Shown here: one piece after another, positions 9,745 through 18,083 of the stretch
Numbering within the stretch: the first letter of the stretch is position 1
How the letters are laid out: each line of letters opens with the position of its first letter
Source: Rhodoblastus sp963727035
Lineage (GTDB): Bacteria; Pseudomonadota; Alphaproteobacteria; Rhizobiales; Beijerinckiaceae
Length of the DNA: 64,000 nucleotides
Reading direction: 5' to 3'
NCBI GenBank assembly: GCA_963727035.1
Contig: CAVSEY010000002.1
Span: 1-64,000, forward strand
Translations under genes and position numbers: made by a program
The notes under the pieces: generated by a model
Seen by the model: the letters and a program-made list of their open reading frames with translations, nothing else
Databases searched by the model: none
What the model was told of the DNA's origin: nothing

Positions 9745-10400
9745 TTTTTCTCGCCCAAGGCCGGAAGCGGCCATTTGTCCCGGCAGGCCGCGAAGATCGC
9801 CTCCGCGACCTCATCCTCCGGCCTCGACGCGTCGATCACGCGGCAGCGACCGGGCTCGGCGCGGGCGATGTCCAGGAATTTTTCGCGCAGGAGGGCGTGA
9901 AAGGCGACGGCCTCACCCTCGAAACGGTCGACGCCGCCCTGCCCGCGCCTTTTTTCCGCGCGCGCCAAGCCGACTTCCGGGGGAAGGTCGAGGATGAAGG
10001 TGAGGTCCGGCCGCACGCCGCCGAGCGTCACCCGCTCCAGCGTCGCCAGCATGTTCTCCCCGGCCCCGCTGCGCGCGCCCTGATAGGCGCGGGTCGAATC
10101 GGCGAAGCGGTCGCACAGCACATAGGCGCCGCGCGCCAAAGCCGGGCGGATGATCCGGTCGATATGGTCGATCCGCGCCGCGGAAAACAGCAGGGCCTCA
10201 CCGAAATCACCGAAATCGCGGGCCTTGCCGGCGAGGATGATCGCGCGCAACCGTTCGGCGAGCGGCGTGCCGCCCGGCTCGCGGGTCACGACGACCTCGC
10301 GGGCGTGGCCGGCGCGCAAGGTGGCGGCGAGCCGGCGAATCTGGGTCGACTTGCCGGCGCCCTCGCCGCCCTCGAAAGTGATGAACCGACCCTTGCGCAA
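9735..10400 (-). CDS. tmk: Thymidylate kinase
   Basis: Phosphorylates dTMP to dTDP with ATP. The P-loop is FEGGEGAGKST, the DR(Y/H)-type dTMP site appears in LCDRFADSTRAYQG, and TREPGGTPL is the family signature. Length is 221 residues, which is normal. The likely start is a TTG codon at 10400, because a good ribosome-binding site (GGGAGAGG) lies about 7 nt upstream and the protein begins at the P-loop strand (RFITFEGG). It forms a unit with holB downstream; the D,D-carboxypeptidase gene lies 58 bp upstream on the same strand. Confidence 0.95.
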   Translation of the reverse strand: MRKGRFITFEGGEGAGKSTQIRRLAATLRAGHAREVVVTREPGGTPLAERLRAIILAGKARDFGDFGEALLFSAARIDHIDRIIRPALARGAYVLCDRFADSTRAYQGARSGAGENMLATLERVTLGGVRPDLTFILDLPPEVGLARAEKRRGQGGVDRFEGEAVAFHALLREKFLDIARAEPGRCRVIDASRPEDEVAEAIFAACRDKWPLPALGEKKWA

Positions 10401-10458
10401 CCAAACCTCTCCCGCAACTCGACGCCGGTCGGAAGTCTTAACCCGAAAAACCGGCCTT

Positions 10459-11691
10459 TCAAGGCTCCGCGGCGGATGCAGCCGCCTTGGCGGCCGCCCT
10501 TTTCTCGATCGCGCGCATCGCCGAATTGACGCCCTTGTGGAAAAGCTGGACGCCGAGTTCGAAGGCGGCGTCCTTGGCGCGCTGGATCAGCGGCCCCTGG
10601 TCGTCGGCTTCCGCCGTCTTGAGCGGCAGGTCGAGCACGAGACTGGCGCCCTGATAAATCTTGAGCCGCGCCACGGTCTGGCCTGCGCCGACCGGGGCGA
10701 TCAACGGTCCCATATAGGTGACCTTGCCGCTCAGCCGCTCCGGCGAGCCGCGCGGGGTCATCACGCGGACCGGCGCGTCGGACACCAGCGGGACTTCGGC
10801 AAGCGCGCCGCCATAGACCTTGGCGGTCCCAACCGTCTCATTGGCCTTGAACAGGGTTTTCACGTCGAAGCCGTGGAAGCCCCAATTGAACAGGCGGCGC
10901 GCCTCCTCGGCGCGGTCCTTGGCGGTCTTGGCTCCGAGCACCACCACGATCAGCCTGCGGCCTTCATAGACCGCCGAACCGACGATATTGTAATCGCCGT
11001 CCTTTTCGTTGCCGACCTTGAGGCCGTCGCCATTGACGTCCATGAACAGGATCGGATTGCGGTTCAGCTGGCGCACCTTGCTCCAGGTGAACTCCTTTTC
11101 GCCGAAATAATGATAATAGTCCGGATAGGCCCTGATGATGTGCTCGGCGAGGATCGCCATGTCGCGCGCCGTCGTCACCTGCGCCGGATTCTCGCCGCCC
11201 CAGGCGTCGGTGAAATGCGATCCGGACATGCCGAGTTCGGCGGCGCGGACATTCATCATCGCCGCGAAATTCTCCTGCGATCCGCCGAGGCCCTCGGCGA
11301 GCGCCACCGCCGCGTCATTGCCCGATTGCACGATCAGCCCGCGCAACAGGTCCTCGACCCGGACATTGGTGTTGACGCGCGCGAACATGGTGCCGCCGTG
11401 GCTGCCGGTCTTCCACGCGTTTTCGGAAATGTAGAACTGCGTTTCGAGGGTGATCGAGCCTTTCTTGAGGTCGCGAAACACCAGTTCCGCCGTCATCAGC
11501 TTGGCGAGCGAGGCCGGCGGGATCGGCTCGGAGGCGGCCTTTTCGTAAAGCACCGACTGGGTGTCGTAATCCATCACCACCGCGTGCGGCGCGGTCGTCG
11601 AAATGGTCTGCGCGCGCGCCGCGACGAACTGGCCGGCGAAGGCAAGGGCCAACAGAAGGCGAAAAAGATGGGGCAGGAATCGGAAATGCAC
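10459..11691 (-). CDS. D-alanyl-D-alanine carboxypeptidase (PBP5/6-type)
   Basis: A periplasmic serine peptidase (S11 family) that trims peptidoglycan pentapeptides. A signal peptide (LLLALAFAGQFVAARAQ) precedes the SxxK motif in PASLAKLM and the SxN motif in VQSGNDAA. The third active-site motif, normally KTG, reads KVG in DGLKVGNE, an unusual change next to the oxyanion region. A C-terminal PBP5_C-like beta domain and a lysine/alanine-rich, possibly amphipathic tail (VNSAMRAIEKRAAAKAAA) suggest membrane association. The start is a GTG at 11691 with GAGG upstream. It lies between rlpA and tmk on the same strand, so the neighbourhood is partly cell-wall related. Confidence 0.93.
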   Translation of the reverse strand: MHFRFLPHLFRLLLALAFAGQFVAARAQTISTTAPHAVVMDYDTQSVLYEKAASEPIPPASLAKLMTAELVFRDLKKGSITLETQFYISENAWKTGSHGGTMFARVNTNVRVEDLLRGLIVQSGNDAAVALAEGLGGSQENFAAMMNVRAAELGMSGSHFTDAWGGENPAQVTTARDMAILAEHIIRAYPDYYHYFGEKEFTWSKVRQLNRNPILFMDVNGDGLKVGNEKDGDYNIVGSAVYEGRRLIVVVLGAKTAKDRAEEARRLFNWGFHGFDVKTLFKANETVGTAKVYGGALAEVPLVSDAPVRVMTPRGSPERLSGKVTYMGPLIAPVGAGQTVARLKIYQGASLVLDLPLKTAEADDQGPLIQRAKDAAFELGVQLFHKGVNSAMRAIEKRAAAKAAASAAEP

Positions 11692-11777
11692 TTGTGCCTC
11701 AAGGAAACGCGACAGCGCGTCGGACCGACAAATAGTCCCTTTCCTCCCGCGACGCCAGAGCCTGCGCCGCGCGTCGG

Positions 11778-12788
11778 TCAGCGCTCGGCGTCTTCAACCA
11801 GGCCGTTGGCGCCGCGATTGCTTCCGAGATGGAACGGGCGCTGCGGCGGCAAGGGCGGATTCTTGGGCAAGGGACTCTTGAGGGACGACTCGGCGGGGCC
11901 GAAATCCTCGGCCATGGCGAGACGCTGCGGCGGTTCGGGCGGCAGCGGCGCGTCGGCCTGCTCCTCGGCGATCGAGCGGATGCGCCGCGGCGGCGCCGGC
12001 GCGTAGGAGACCGATTCGTCGCGCAGCGCGACGCGCTGCTCGTCGCGGTCCGGCGCGGCGGCGGGCGGCAGATCGCGCTGTTCGGCGACTTCCGTCGACG
12101 AATAAGCGAAATCGTTGAGCCGGGCCGGAGCGCCGTCATCGCGCAGGGTTGCGAGCAATTTGCGGTCGTCCGACCCCTGAAGCGAGGCGCGGCCGACATA
12201 TTCCACCTTGATCTTGGCGGTGCCGACGGATTTGAAGCCGAGCGCGTCCGCCGCGCGGGCCGAGAGGTCCATCAGCCGTCCGGTATGGTAGGGGCCGCGG
12301 TCGTTGACGCGCACGATCATGGAGCGGTGATTGCGCAGATTGGTCACACGCGCATAGCTCGGCAGCGGCATGGTCGGATGAGCGGCGGTGATCCCATTGC
12401 GGTCGTAAACCTCGCCATTGGCGGTGCGGCGGCCATGGAAGGCGTCGCCATACCAGGAGGCGAGGCCGACCGCCGTATATCTGCCTTCGTGCGGCACATA
12501 GGTGCGGCCGGCGACGGTGTATGGATTGCCGACGAGGTAACGGCCGCCGCCCTTGGGCACGTCCTGACCATCTGCGACGACCCTTTCGCTCGCGCGGCCA
12601 TAAATGCTCTCGGGGAAATATTCCTTGCCGTGGCGGGCGAAATGCTGCGGCGACTGGGCGCAGCCGGCCATGGCGAGAACGCCGGCGACGGCGAGAATGG
12701 GCCCTGGTTTCACGCGATCGACGAAGACGCCGAGGCCTTGCCGCGACGCGCGGACTCGCGCGAGGAGAAGAAGGGGCGCTTTGATCAC
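11778..12788 (-). CDS. rlpA: RlpA-family septal lytic transglycosylase, lipoprotein
   Basis: An outer-membrane lipoprotein that in studied members cleaves denuded glycan strands. The lipobox LAMAGC ends near residue 43, so the true start may be later than the GTG at 12788. The double-psi beta-barrel is clear: GLASWYGDAFHGRRTANGE (catalytic Asp and Glu/His region), PLPSYARVTNL and VRVNDRGPYHTGR. No C-terminal SPOR domain was seen; instead the last 100 residues are Pro/Arg-rich and low in complexity. The D,D-carboxypeptidase follows on the same strand, 86 bp away. Confidence 0.93.
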   Translation of the reverse strand: MIKAPLLLLARVRASRQGLGVFVDRVKPGPILAVAGVLAMAGCAQSPQHFARHGKEYFPESIYGRASERVVADGQDVPKGGGRYLVGNPYTVAGRTYVPHEGRYTAVGLASWYGDAFHGRRTANGEVYDRNGITAAHPTMPLPSYARVTNLRNHRSMIVRVNDRGPYHTGRLMDLSARAADALGFKSVGTAKIKVEYVGRASLQGSDDRKLLATLRDDGAPARLNDFAYSSTEVAEQRDLPPAAAPDRDEQRVALRDESVSYAPAPPRRIRSIAEEQADAPLPPEPPQRLAMAEDFGPAESSLKSPLPKNPPLPPQRPFHLGSNRGANGLVEDAER

Positions 12789-13281
12789 TGGCCTTTTGTC
12801 CTTTCTTTCGCCACGCCCGCACGGCCTTTGGGGCCGTCGGCGCGCGCCGAAGCGGAAGCCGTCCTGCCGGAAAACAACTTCGTCCGCGACAATGCGCGCG
12901 GAAAATTGCTAAAAGATTGAATTGAATAGTTAATCATTTCCTAGCCTTGCCGAGGCCGGGACGCGCCGCGCGATCACGGCTCCGTGATCGCCTTAAACAT
13001 GGCGTCAACATCTTGTCATAATTGCGGCGCCGGCCGCGTTGCGGCTTTTGCGGTTGGTCGCAGGCGCCCGCGGAAAGGACCGCAGCCGGAACGCCGACGA
13101 CCAGGGCGTCGCGCAAGATGAGCGACTGACCGGCGCGGCGCGCGATTTCCGTAACGATGAGGCCGCCCGCCGCGCCGGGCAGAGAGTCAGCTGCGAGCGT
13201 CGTCGCCGCGACTGAGATTGGCCGCCGCCATGGTCGCGTGGAAATTGGCGGCGGCGACGATCTTGTGCGGGGTCAAAAGGC
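12789..13281. other. Intergenic region between rlpA and eno, with palindrome
   Basis: About 490 bp with no convincing gene; a 60-codon minus-strand ORF here has no family resemblance. At 12970-12991 there is a near-continuous palindrome, GCGATCACGG and its complement separated by two bases, which could be an operator or a short hairpin. AT-rich sequence at 12905-12945 may hold the rlpA promoter. Confidence 0.45.
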
Positions 13282-14566
13282 TCAGGACACAGCCTTCAAC
13301 GCCTCGCGGCCGAGATAGAGCGCCTGGGCGCCCAGTTCCTCCTCGATGCGGATGAGCTGGTTATATTTCGCCAGCCGGTCGGAGCGGGCGAGCGAGCCGG
13401 TCTTGATCTGACCGCAATTGGTCGCCACCGCGAGATCGGCGATGGTCGAAATCCTCGGTCTCGCCGGAACGGTGCGACATGACCGCGGTATAGCCGGCGC
13501 GCTGCGCCATATCGACGGCGTTGAGCGTCTCGGTCAGGGTGCCGATCTGGTTGACCTTGATCAGGATGGAATTGGCGACGCCCCTGCTGATCCCCTCGCC
13601 CAGGCGCTCGACATTGGTGACGAAAATGTCGTCGCCGACGATCTGGACCCGCTTGCCGAGAAGATCGGTGGTGATCTTCCAGCCTTCCCAGTCGTCCTCG
13701 GCGTTGCCGTCCTCGACCGAGAGGATCGGATAGGAATCGCAAAGCTTTTTCAGATATTCCGCCTGTTCCTGGATCGAGCGGACCTTGCCCTCGCCGGCGT
13801 AATGATAGGCGCCGTCCCTGAAAAATTCGCTCGACGCGGCGTCGAGGCCGATCGCAATGTCGGCGCCGAGCTTGAATCCCGCCGTTTCGATCGCCTTGCA
13901 GATATAGTCGAGCGCGGCTTCGGCGGAAGGCAGATTGGGGGCGAAGCCGCCCTCGTCGCCGACATTGGTGTTGAGGCCGGCCTTTTTCAGCGCCGATTTC
14001 AGGGTGTGGAACACTTCCGCGCCCCAGCGCACCGCCTCGCGGATGCTGTCGGCGCCGACCGGCAGGATCATGAATTCCTGGAAATCGATCGGATTGTCGG
14101 CATGGACGCCGCCATTGACGATATTCATCATCGGCGTCGGCAGGACGCGGGCCTGTGTGCCGCCGATATAGCGATGGAGCGGCAGTTTCGAGGCGTCGGC
14201 CGCCGCCTTGGCCACCGCGAGCGAGACGCCGAGAACGGCGTTGGCGCCGAGCCGCGCCTTGTTGGGCGTGCCGTCGAGCTCGATCAGAGCCATGTCGATG
14301 GCGACCTGCTCTTCCGCCTCGAGGCCGGAAATGGCGTCGAAAATCTCGCCATTGACCAATTCCACCGCCTTGAGCACGCCCTTGCCGGAAAACCGGGCCT
14401 GGTCGCCGTCGCGCAGCTCGACCGCCTCATGGGCGCCGGTCGAGGCGCCGGACGGCACAGCGGCGCGGCCGAAGGAGCCGTCCTCCAGGGTCACATCGAC
14501 CTCGACCGTGGGATTGCCGCGCGAATCCAGGATTTCACGGGCGACGATGTCGATAATCTCAGTCAT
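13282..14566 (-). CDS. eno: Enolase (one apparent frameshift near the C-terminus)
   Basis: Interconverts 2-phosphoglycerate and phosphoenolpyruvate in glycolysis and the serine cycle. The start MTEIIDIVARE at 14566 has GAGGAAC upstream. Conserved pieces include AREILDSRGNPTVEVDV, VPSGASTGAHEA, the metal ligands in IGLDAASSEF and LSVEDGNAEDDW, and the signature ILIKVNQIGTLTET. After SHRSGETED the frame is lost. Removing one base of the AAA run at 13449-13451 restores STIADLAVATNCGQIK and the normal end ALYLGREALKAVS, with a stop at 13282-13284. The span is 427 codons plus one base. Loss of such an essential gene is unlikely, so a sequencing or assembly insertion is the simplest explanation. 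Confidence 0.93.
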
Positions 14567-14670
14567 GGACGTTCCTCTGCGAGCTTGCGATTTTACGATT
14601 GTCGGCCTTCTACGCCGGTTGAATGAAATTAAAAAGATGGTCGCTGGCCGAAGGCGCCCGCAAATCCATG

Positions 14671-14872
14671 GCCTTTGTGGGGAGGGTGGCCGCCAAGCGG
14701 CCGGGTGGGCATGACCGGCGACGCGCGTTCGACATGAATGCGTTTGTCGCCTTGCGTTTCCAGGACAATGACATTGACGCGGACCTGTACGGCGTGATTG
14801 ACACGGCTTTCGCGCGAGCGTTAAGCAGCCCCCACCCGGCCGCCTTGAGACGGCCATCCTCCCCACAAAGGC
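14671..14872. repeat. Inverted-repeat element (MITE-like), about 200 bp
   Basis: The arm at 14671-14709 (starting GCCTTTGTGGGGAGG) is matched in reverse complement by 14831-14872, with only a few mismatches and a short indel over about 40 bp. About 120 bp lie between them and contain no clear gene. It sits between the eno promoter and queF. The arrangement resembles a non-autonomous mobile repeat or a large RNA stem. Confidence 0.65.
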
Positions 14873-14909
14873 GTGGGATTGCCGGCGTCTTCCGCAACGC
14901 CGGCCCAGG

Positions 14910-15380
14910 ATGAAGATCATGGTCAAGACCCACGACGGCGCCGGCATGCTCGGCGCGCAGGCGAAAACCCCGCGGAGCCCGGACGAGGCGGTGCTCGATC
15001 GCGTGCCCAATCCGCATCCGGACGTCGATTATGTCGCGCGGTTCACCCAGCCGGAATTCACCTCGCTCTGCCCGGTCACCGGCCAGCCTGATTTCGCTCA
15101 TCTGGTTATAGATTATGTACCGGATAAATTTATTGTTGAATCAAAGTCTTTAAAGCTTTATCTCACCTCATTTCGCAACCACGGCGCCTTTCATGAGGCC
15201 TGTACGCTCCGCATCGCCAAGGATCTGGTGGCGGCGCTCGCGCCGCGCTGGCTGCGCATCGGCGGCTATTGGTATCCGCGCGGCGGCATGCCGATCGACG
15301 TGTTCTGGCAAACGGCTGAGCCGCCGAAAGGCCTGTGGCTGCCGGACCAGGGCGTCGCGCCCTATCGCGGCCGGGGCTGA
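14910..15380 (+). CDS. queF: NADPH-dependent 7-cyano-7-deazaguanine (preQ0) reductase
   Basis: Reduces preQ0 to preQ1, the base that Tgt inserts into tRNA. This 156-residue protein is the short, single-domain type. The active-site Cys is in FTSLCPVTGQPDF, the QueF signature is ESKSLKLYLTSFRN, and the substrate-binding Glu is in AFHEAC. ATGs at 14910 and 14922 are both possible starts. The 3' end overlaps the convergent MFS gene by 19 bp. The tgt gene lies upstream in the window but on the other strand, so co-transcription is excluded. Confidence 0.95.
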   Translation: MKIMVKTHDGAGMLGAQAKTPRSPDEAVLDRVPNPHPDVDYVARFTQPEFTSLCPVTGQPDFAHLVIDYVPDKFIVESKSLKLYLTSFRNHGAFHEACTLRIAKDLVAALAPRWLRIGGYWYPRGGMPIDVFWQTAEPPKGLWLPDQGVAPYRGRG

Positions 15381-16534
15381 CGCCGGAAAGGCCCCATGAG
15401 CGCGGCGGCCACGCCCAGAAAAGCCATGAACAACACCGCAAGGGCGTCGAACAGGCCGCGCGGCGAGTCGAGATCCATTCCCAAGCCGAGGATCGGCGGC
15501 CCGGCCATCATGCCGAGCGCATACATCATGATATAGGCGGCGTTGGCCGAGGCGAGCCGCACGCCCTGGAATTTGTCGGCCAGCACGGCGAGGCCGACCG
15601 TATAAATCCCGCCGACCACCCCGCCCCAGGCGAAAAGCCCGGCGCCATAGGCGACGCGGTCGGCGACGAAGGCCGGCAAAGCGAGCGCGCCGGCGAAGCC
15701 GAACAGAGCGAAAAGGACGAGCAGCCGGTTTTTTTTCGTCCGGTCGGCGATCATGCCGAGGGGCACGGGAAAAACCACATTGCCCAAAGCGACCAGCGTG
15801 AGCTGGAAGGTCGCCCAGGCGGGGGAAAAGCCTGCGCGCAGGCCGAACACCGGCAAAAGGCCGTTGAGACCGGTCTCGAAGGCCCCGTAAAGCAGGCCGG
15901 CGCCAAGCGCGAGCGGCGCGGCCGCAAAAATCTCGCGCCAGTTCGGCCAGCCCGGCCCCTCGATCTTCACCGCCGCCCCGCCTCCCGCCATGGCCACCGG
16001 GATTGCAGCGGCGGCCACCAGTCCCGCCGCGACCAGGAAAGGCAGCAGCCCTTTCGCGCCGGTGACGCTGAGCAAGGCGGGCCCAAGCGCGAAACCCACC
16101 GCCAGAACCGTTGCGTAAAGGCCGAGAACCATGCCGCGCTGGCCGGCCGGCGCGGCGGCGCTGATCCAGAATTCGCTAACCACAAAAATAATTGTGAGCG
16201 ACAGGCCGAAAGCAGCCCGCAGCGCCAGCCAGACGCGATAATCGCCGTCAAAGGCGAAGCCGAGCAGCGTCCCGACCGCAAGGGCGATCGCGGCGAAAAG
16301 AAGGGGCCTGACGCCGAGAAATCTCGCCAGAACCGGCGTCAACGGCGCGGCGACCAAGGTCGCCAGCCCGCTCACGGCAATGTGAAGGCCATTGTCATGC
16401 GCGGGAAAGCCTGCGGCTTCAAGCCGCAGCGCCAGCAGCGGAATCACCAGGGAAAGGCCGATTCCGACGATCGAAATGCAGGAGATCGCCGCCCCCAGGG
16501 CCTTGCGGGTCCGCGAATCGAAACTGGACAACAT
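15362..16534 (-). CDS. MFS transporter (YcaD-like)
   Basis: An inner-membrane major-facilitator protein of 390 residues with about twelve hydrophobic segments. The first half includes GLATLVAAPLTPVLARFLGV and FVVSEFWISAAAP; the second half includes the cytoplasmic-loop motif GMIADRTKKNR between helices 8 and 9. The glutamate-rich FVVSEFW in TM4 and the 'LGLYATVLAVGFALGP' TM5 block resemble YcaD/CynX-type exporters. Substrate is unknown. The short cytoplasmic tail (FRRQPRPR) is encoded in sequence shared with queF on the opposite strand. No associated regulator was found. Confidence 0.85.
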   Translation of the reverse strand: MLSSFDSRTRKALGAAISCISIVGIGLSLVIPLLALRLEAAGFPAHDNGLHIAVSGLATLVAAPLTPVLARFLGVRPLLFAAIALAVGTLLGFAFDGDYRVWLALRAAFGLSLTIIFVVSEFWISAAAPAGQRGMVLGLYATVLAVGFALGPALLSVTGAKGLLPFLVAAGLVAAAAIPVAMAGGGAAVKIEGPGWPNWREIFAAAPLALGAGLLYGAFETGLNGLLPVFGLRAGFSPAWATFQLTLVALGNVVFPVPLGMIADRTKKNRLLVLFALFGFAGALALPAFVADRVAYGAGLFAWGGVVGGIYTVGLAVLADKFQGVRLASANAAYIMMYALGMMAGPPILGLGMDLDSPRGLFDALAVLFMAFLGVAAALMGPFRRQPRPR

Positions 16535-16599
16535 GACGCCTTATAGGCCATGATTTCGCATGGGAAGAAAGCGCCAGCTCCCATCGGCGATTGCGGGCG

Positions 16600-16769
16600 T
16601 CAACCATTTTAAAAAAATATTTTTATTTCAGGCGAATTTAATCTGGATCAATGCGACATATTCGTATATTCATATGCTCGCAATGCACGGAGCGGCCAGT
16701 TGGCCGCGGGTTTCAGCAAAAGAGCTAACAACTCACGCTGAGTTAACAGTCGAAACCGGGAGGGTTTCA
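16600..16769 (+). promoter_or_regulatory. AT-rich upstream region of the Gly/Tyr-rich secreted protein
   Basis: This stretch (for example TTTTAAAAAAATATTTTTA at 16607-16625) is much more AT-rich than its surroundings and directly precedes the secreted-protein gene, which has a strong GGGAGGG ribosome-binding site. It probably holds the promoter and a leader of up to 100 nt. No particular sigma-factor site could be assigned. Confidence 0.4.
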
Positions 16770-17180
16770 ATGCGCTTAATCAAGATGGCCGCTCTGGCGG
16801 CGGGAATGAGCATGATCGCTGGCGTCGCCTTGGCTCAAAACGCCCAGGCTCCGGCCCAGCAGCCGGCCGCGCAGGCTCCGGCCGCCACGGCGCAGGTTCC
16901 GGCCCCGCCTCCGGGCTACGGCCCGTACGCCGGCCCCTACGCTTATGGCCCCTATGGCTATGACCCCTACTACGACGATGACTATGGTCGTGGTTATGGT
17001 CGTGGTTATGGCCGTGGTTATGGCCGTGGCACCGGTCGTGGCCACATGAACGGCAACTTCAGCTTCGGCGGCGGCGGCGACGGCGATTGGCTCGGCGACG
17101 GCTGGGGTGACAACCTCTGGAACGGCGACCGTGGTCGTCGTGGCTACGGCCGCCGCGGCTGGGGTCCTTGGGACTGGTGA
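16770..17180 (+). CDS. Gly/Tyr/Asp-rich secreted protein, sulfur-globule-like
   Basis: The 136-residue product has a signal peptide (MRLIKMAALAAGMSMIAGVALA), an Ala/Pro/Gln linker, then a Pro/Tyr/Gly segment. Next come repeated GRGY units (near residues 72-86) and a Gly/Asp/Trp-rich tail ending WGPWDW. The start at 16770 is chosen for its GGGAGGG site; upstream codons are not coding-like. The composition recalls structural sulfur-globule proteins and other low-complexity envelope proteins, but there is no domain to prove this. A strong promoter region, a good ribosome-binding site and a strong terminator suggest high expression from a single-gene unit. Confidence 0.75.
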   Translation: MRLIKMAALAAGMSMIAGVALAQNAQAPAQQPAAQAPAATAQVPAPPPGYGPYAGPYAYGPYGYDPYYDDDYGRGYGRGYGRGYGRGTGRGHMNGNFSFGGGGDGDWLGDGWGDNLWNGDRGRRGYGRRGWGPWDW

Positions 17181-17320
17181 GCAGCTGATCGCTCGCGCCG
17201 CGACGCGTTTCGTATGAAACGCATCGGGGCGTGGGGAGGAGCGAAAAGCGTAACCAGAGTAGGTTGAGTGCGCGTATCCTAGTATGGGGCGGAAATGCCT
17301 CCGCTCAGCCTGAAATGATG

Positions 17321-17351
17321 AAAGCCGCTCTTCTTGAGCGGCTTTTGTTTT
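17321..17351 (+). terminator. Rho-independent terminator after the Gly/Tyr-rich gene
   Basis: AAAGCCGCTC, a five-base loop TTCTT, then GAGCGGCTTT form a 10-bp perfect stem. It is followed by TGTTTTG, a T-rich tract typical of intrinsic terminators. It lies 140 bp past the stop codon; a smaller hairpin (GCGTTTC-GTAT-GAAACGC, 17205-17222) lies in between. Confidence 0.85.
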
Positions 17352-17369
17352 GTTCACCCTCTTTCCCCC

Positions 17370-18083
17370 TCAAAGTTCGTCGCGCCGCCATTTGCCGTGA
17401 CTTAGCCGAAAAAAGGGCGCCGGCGGAAACGGGCTCATGCCGGCGTCGAGCCGCGCGCGCAACTCGTCCAGCACCAAACGCGTCACGCCGGGCAGGTCGA
17501 GTTTCCCCGCCTCGTCGAGCGGCGCCCAGACCAGTTCCACCAGTTCCGCTTCCCCATGGACGACGCCGTCGCGTTTCCCCGTCACATTTCCGGCGTCCGC
17601 CGCGAAAAAGCGGGTGTCGAATTTTTTGGGAAAAACCGGCGGGGTGATGGCGCGGGCGATGAAATGCAGCGCCTGGAGGTCGGGAAGGCAGTCAAAAGCG
17701 GCATAGGGACGCCAGACCGGGGGCGGCCTGTCCGGCCCGCCATAATCGCGCAAGCCCACCACGAGGCCAGTCTCCTCGAAGGTCTCGCGGATGGCGGCGA
17801 GCGCAAGGGCGCGGGCGAAGGTCGGGTCCGGATCGGCGCGGCCCTTGAGCAGCCGCGCCTCGACGCGCGCGTCGAGCGGCCCGGCGATATTCATGCGCCG
17901 GTCGCCCGGCTCCAGCCGGCCGCCGGGAAAAACGAATTTGCCCGGCATGAATTTCAGCGCCGCATGGCGCCGGCCCAGCAGGATTTTCGGATTTCTTGCG
18001 CCCATGCCGTCGATCAGGATCAGCGCCGCCGAATCGTGGGGCCGCGCGGCCCGCGCTTTCGCCTCGCCTGCCGTCGCGCTCAT
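17370..18083 (-). CDS. Nudix hydrolase
   Basis: A 237-residue cytosolic hydrolase of nucleoside-diphosphate-type compounds. The Nudix box is seen as RETFEETGL (REUxEExGU). The preceding FPGGRLEPGD is separated from it by a long insertion containing DARVEARLL, as in the NUDT19/CoA-diphosphatase-like group. Its ATG overlaps the stop codon of rnr (ATGA at 18080-18083), so the two are translationally coupled. The natural substrate cannot be told from the sequence. Confidence 0.87.
   Translation of the reverse strand: MSATAGEAKARAARPHDSAALILIDGMGARNPKILLGRRHAALKFMPGKFVFPGGRLEPGDRRMNIAGPLDARVEARLLKGRADPDPTFARALALAAIRETFEETGLVVGLRDYGGPDRPPPVWRPYAAFDCLPDLQALHFIARAITPPVFPKKFDTRFFAADAGNVTGKRDGVVHGEAELVELVWAPLDEAGKLDLPGVTRLVLDELRARLDAGMSPFPPAPFFRLSHGKWRRDEL

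Noticed and set aside
12934..13116. 60-codon minus-strand ORF between rlpA and eno
   Set aside because: No ribosome-binding site, no family features and a basic, shadow-like composition.
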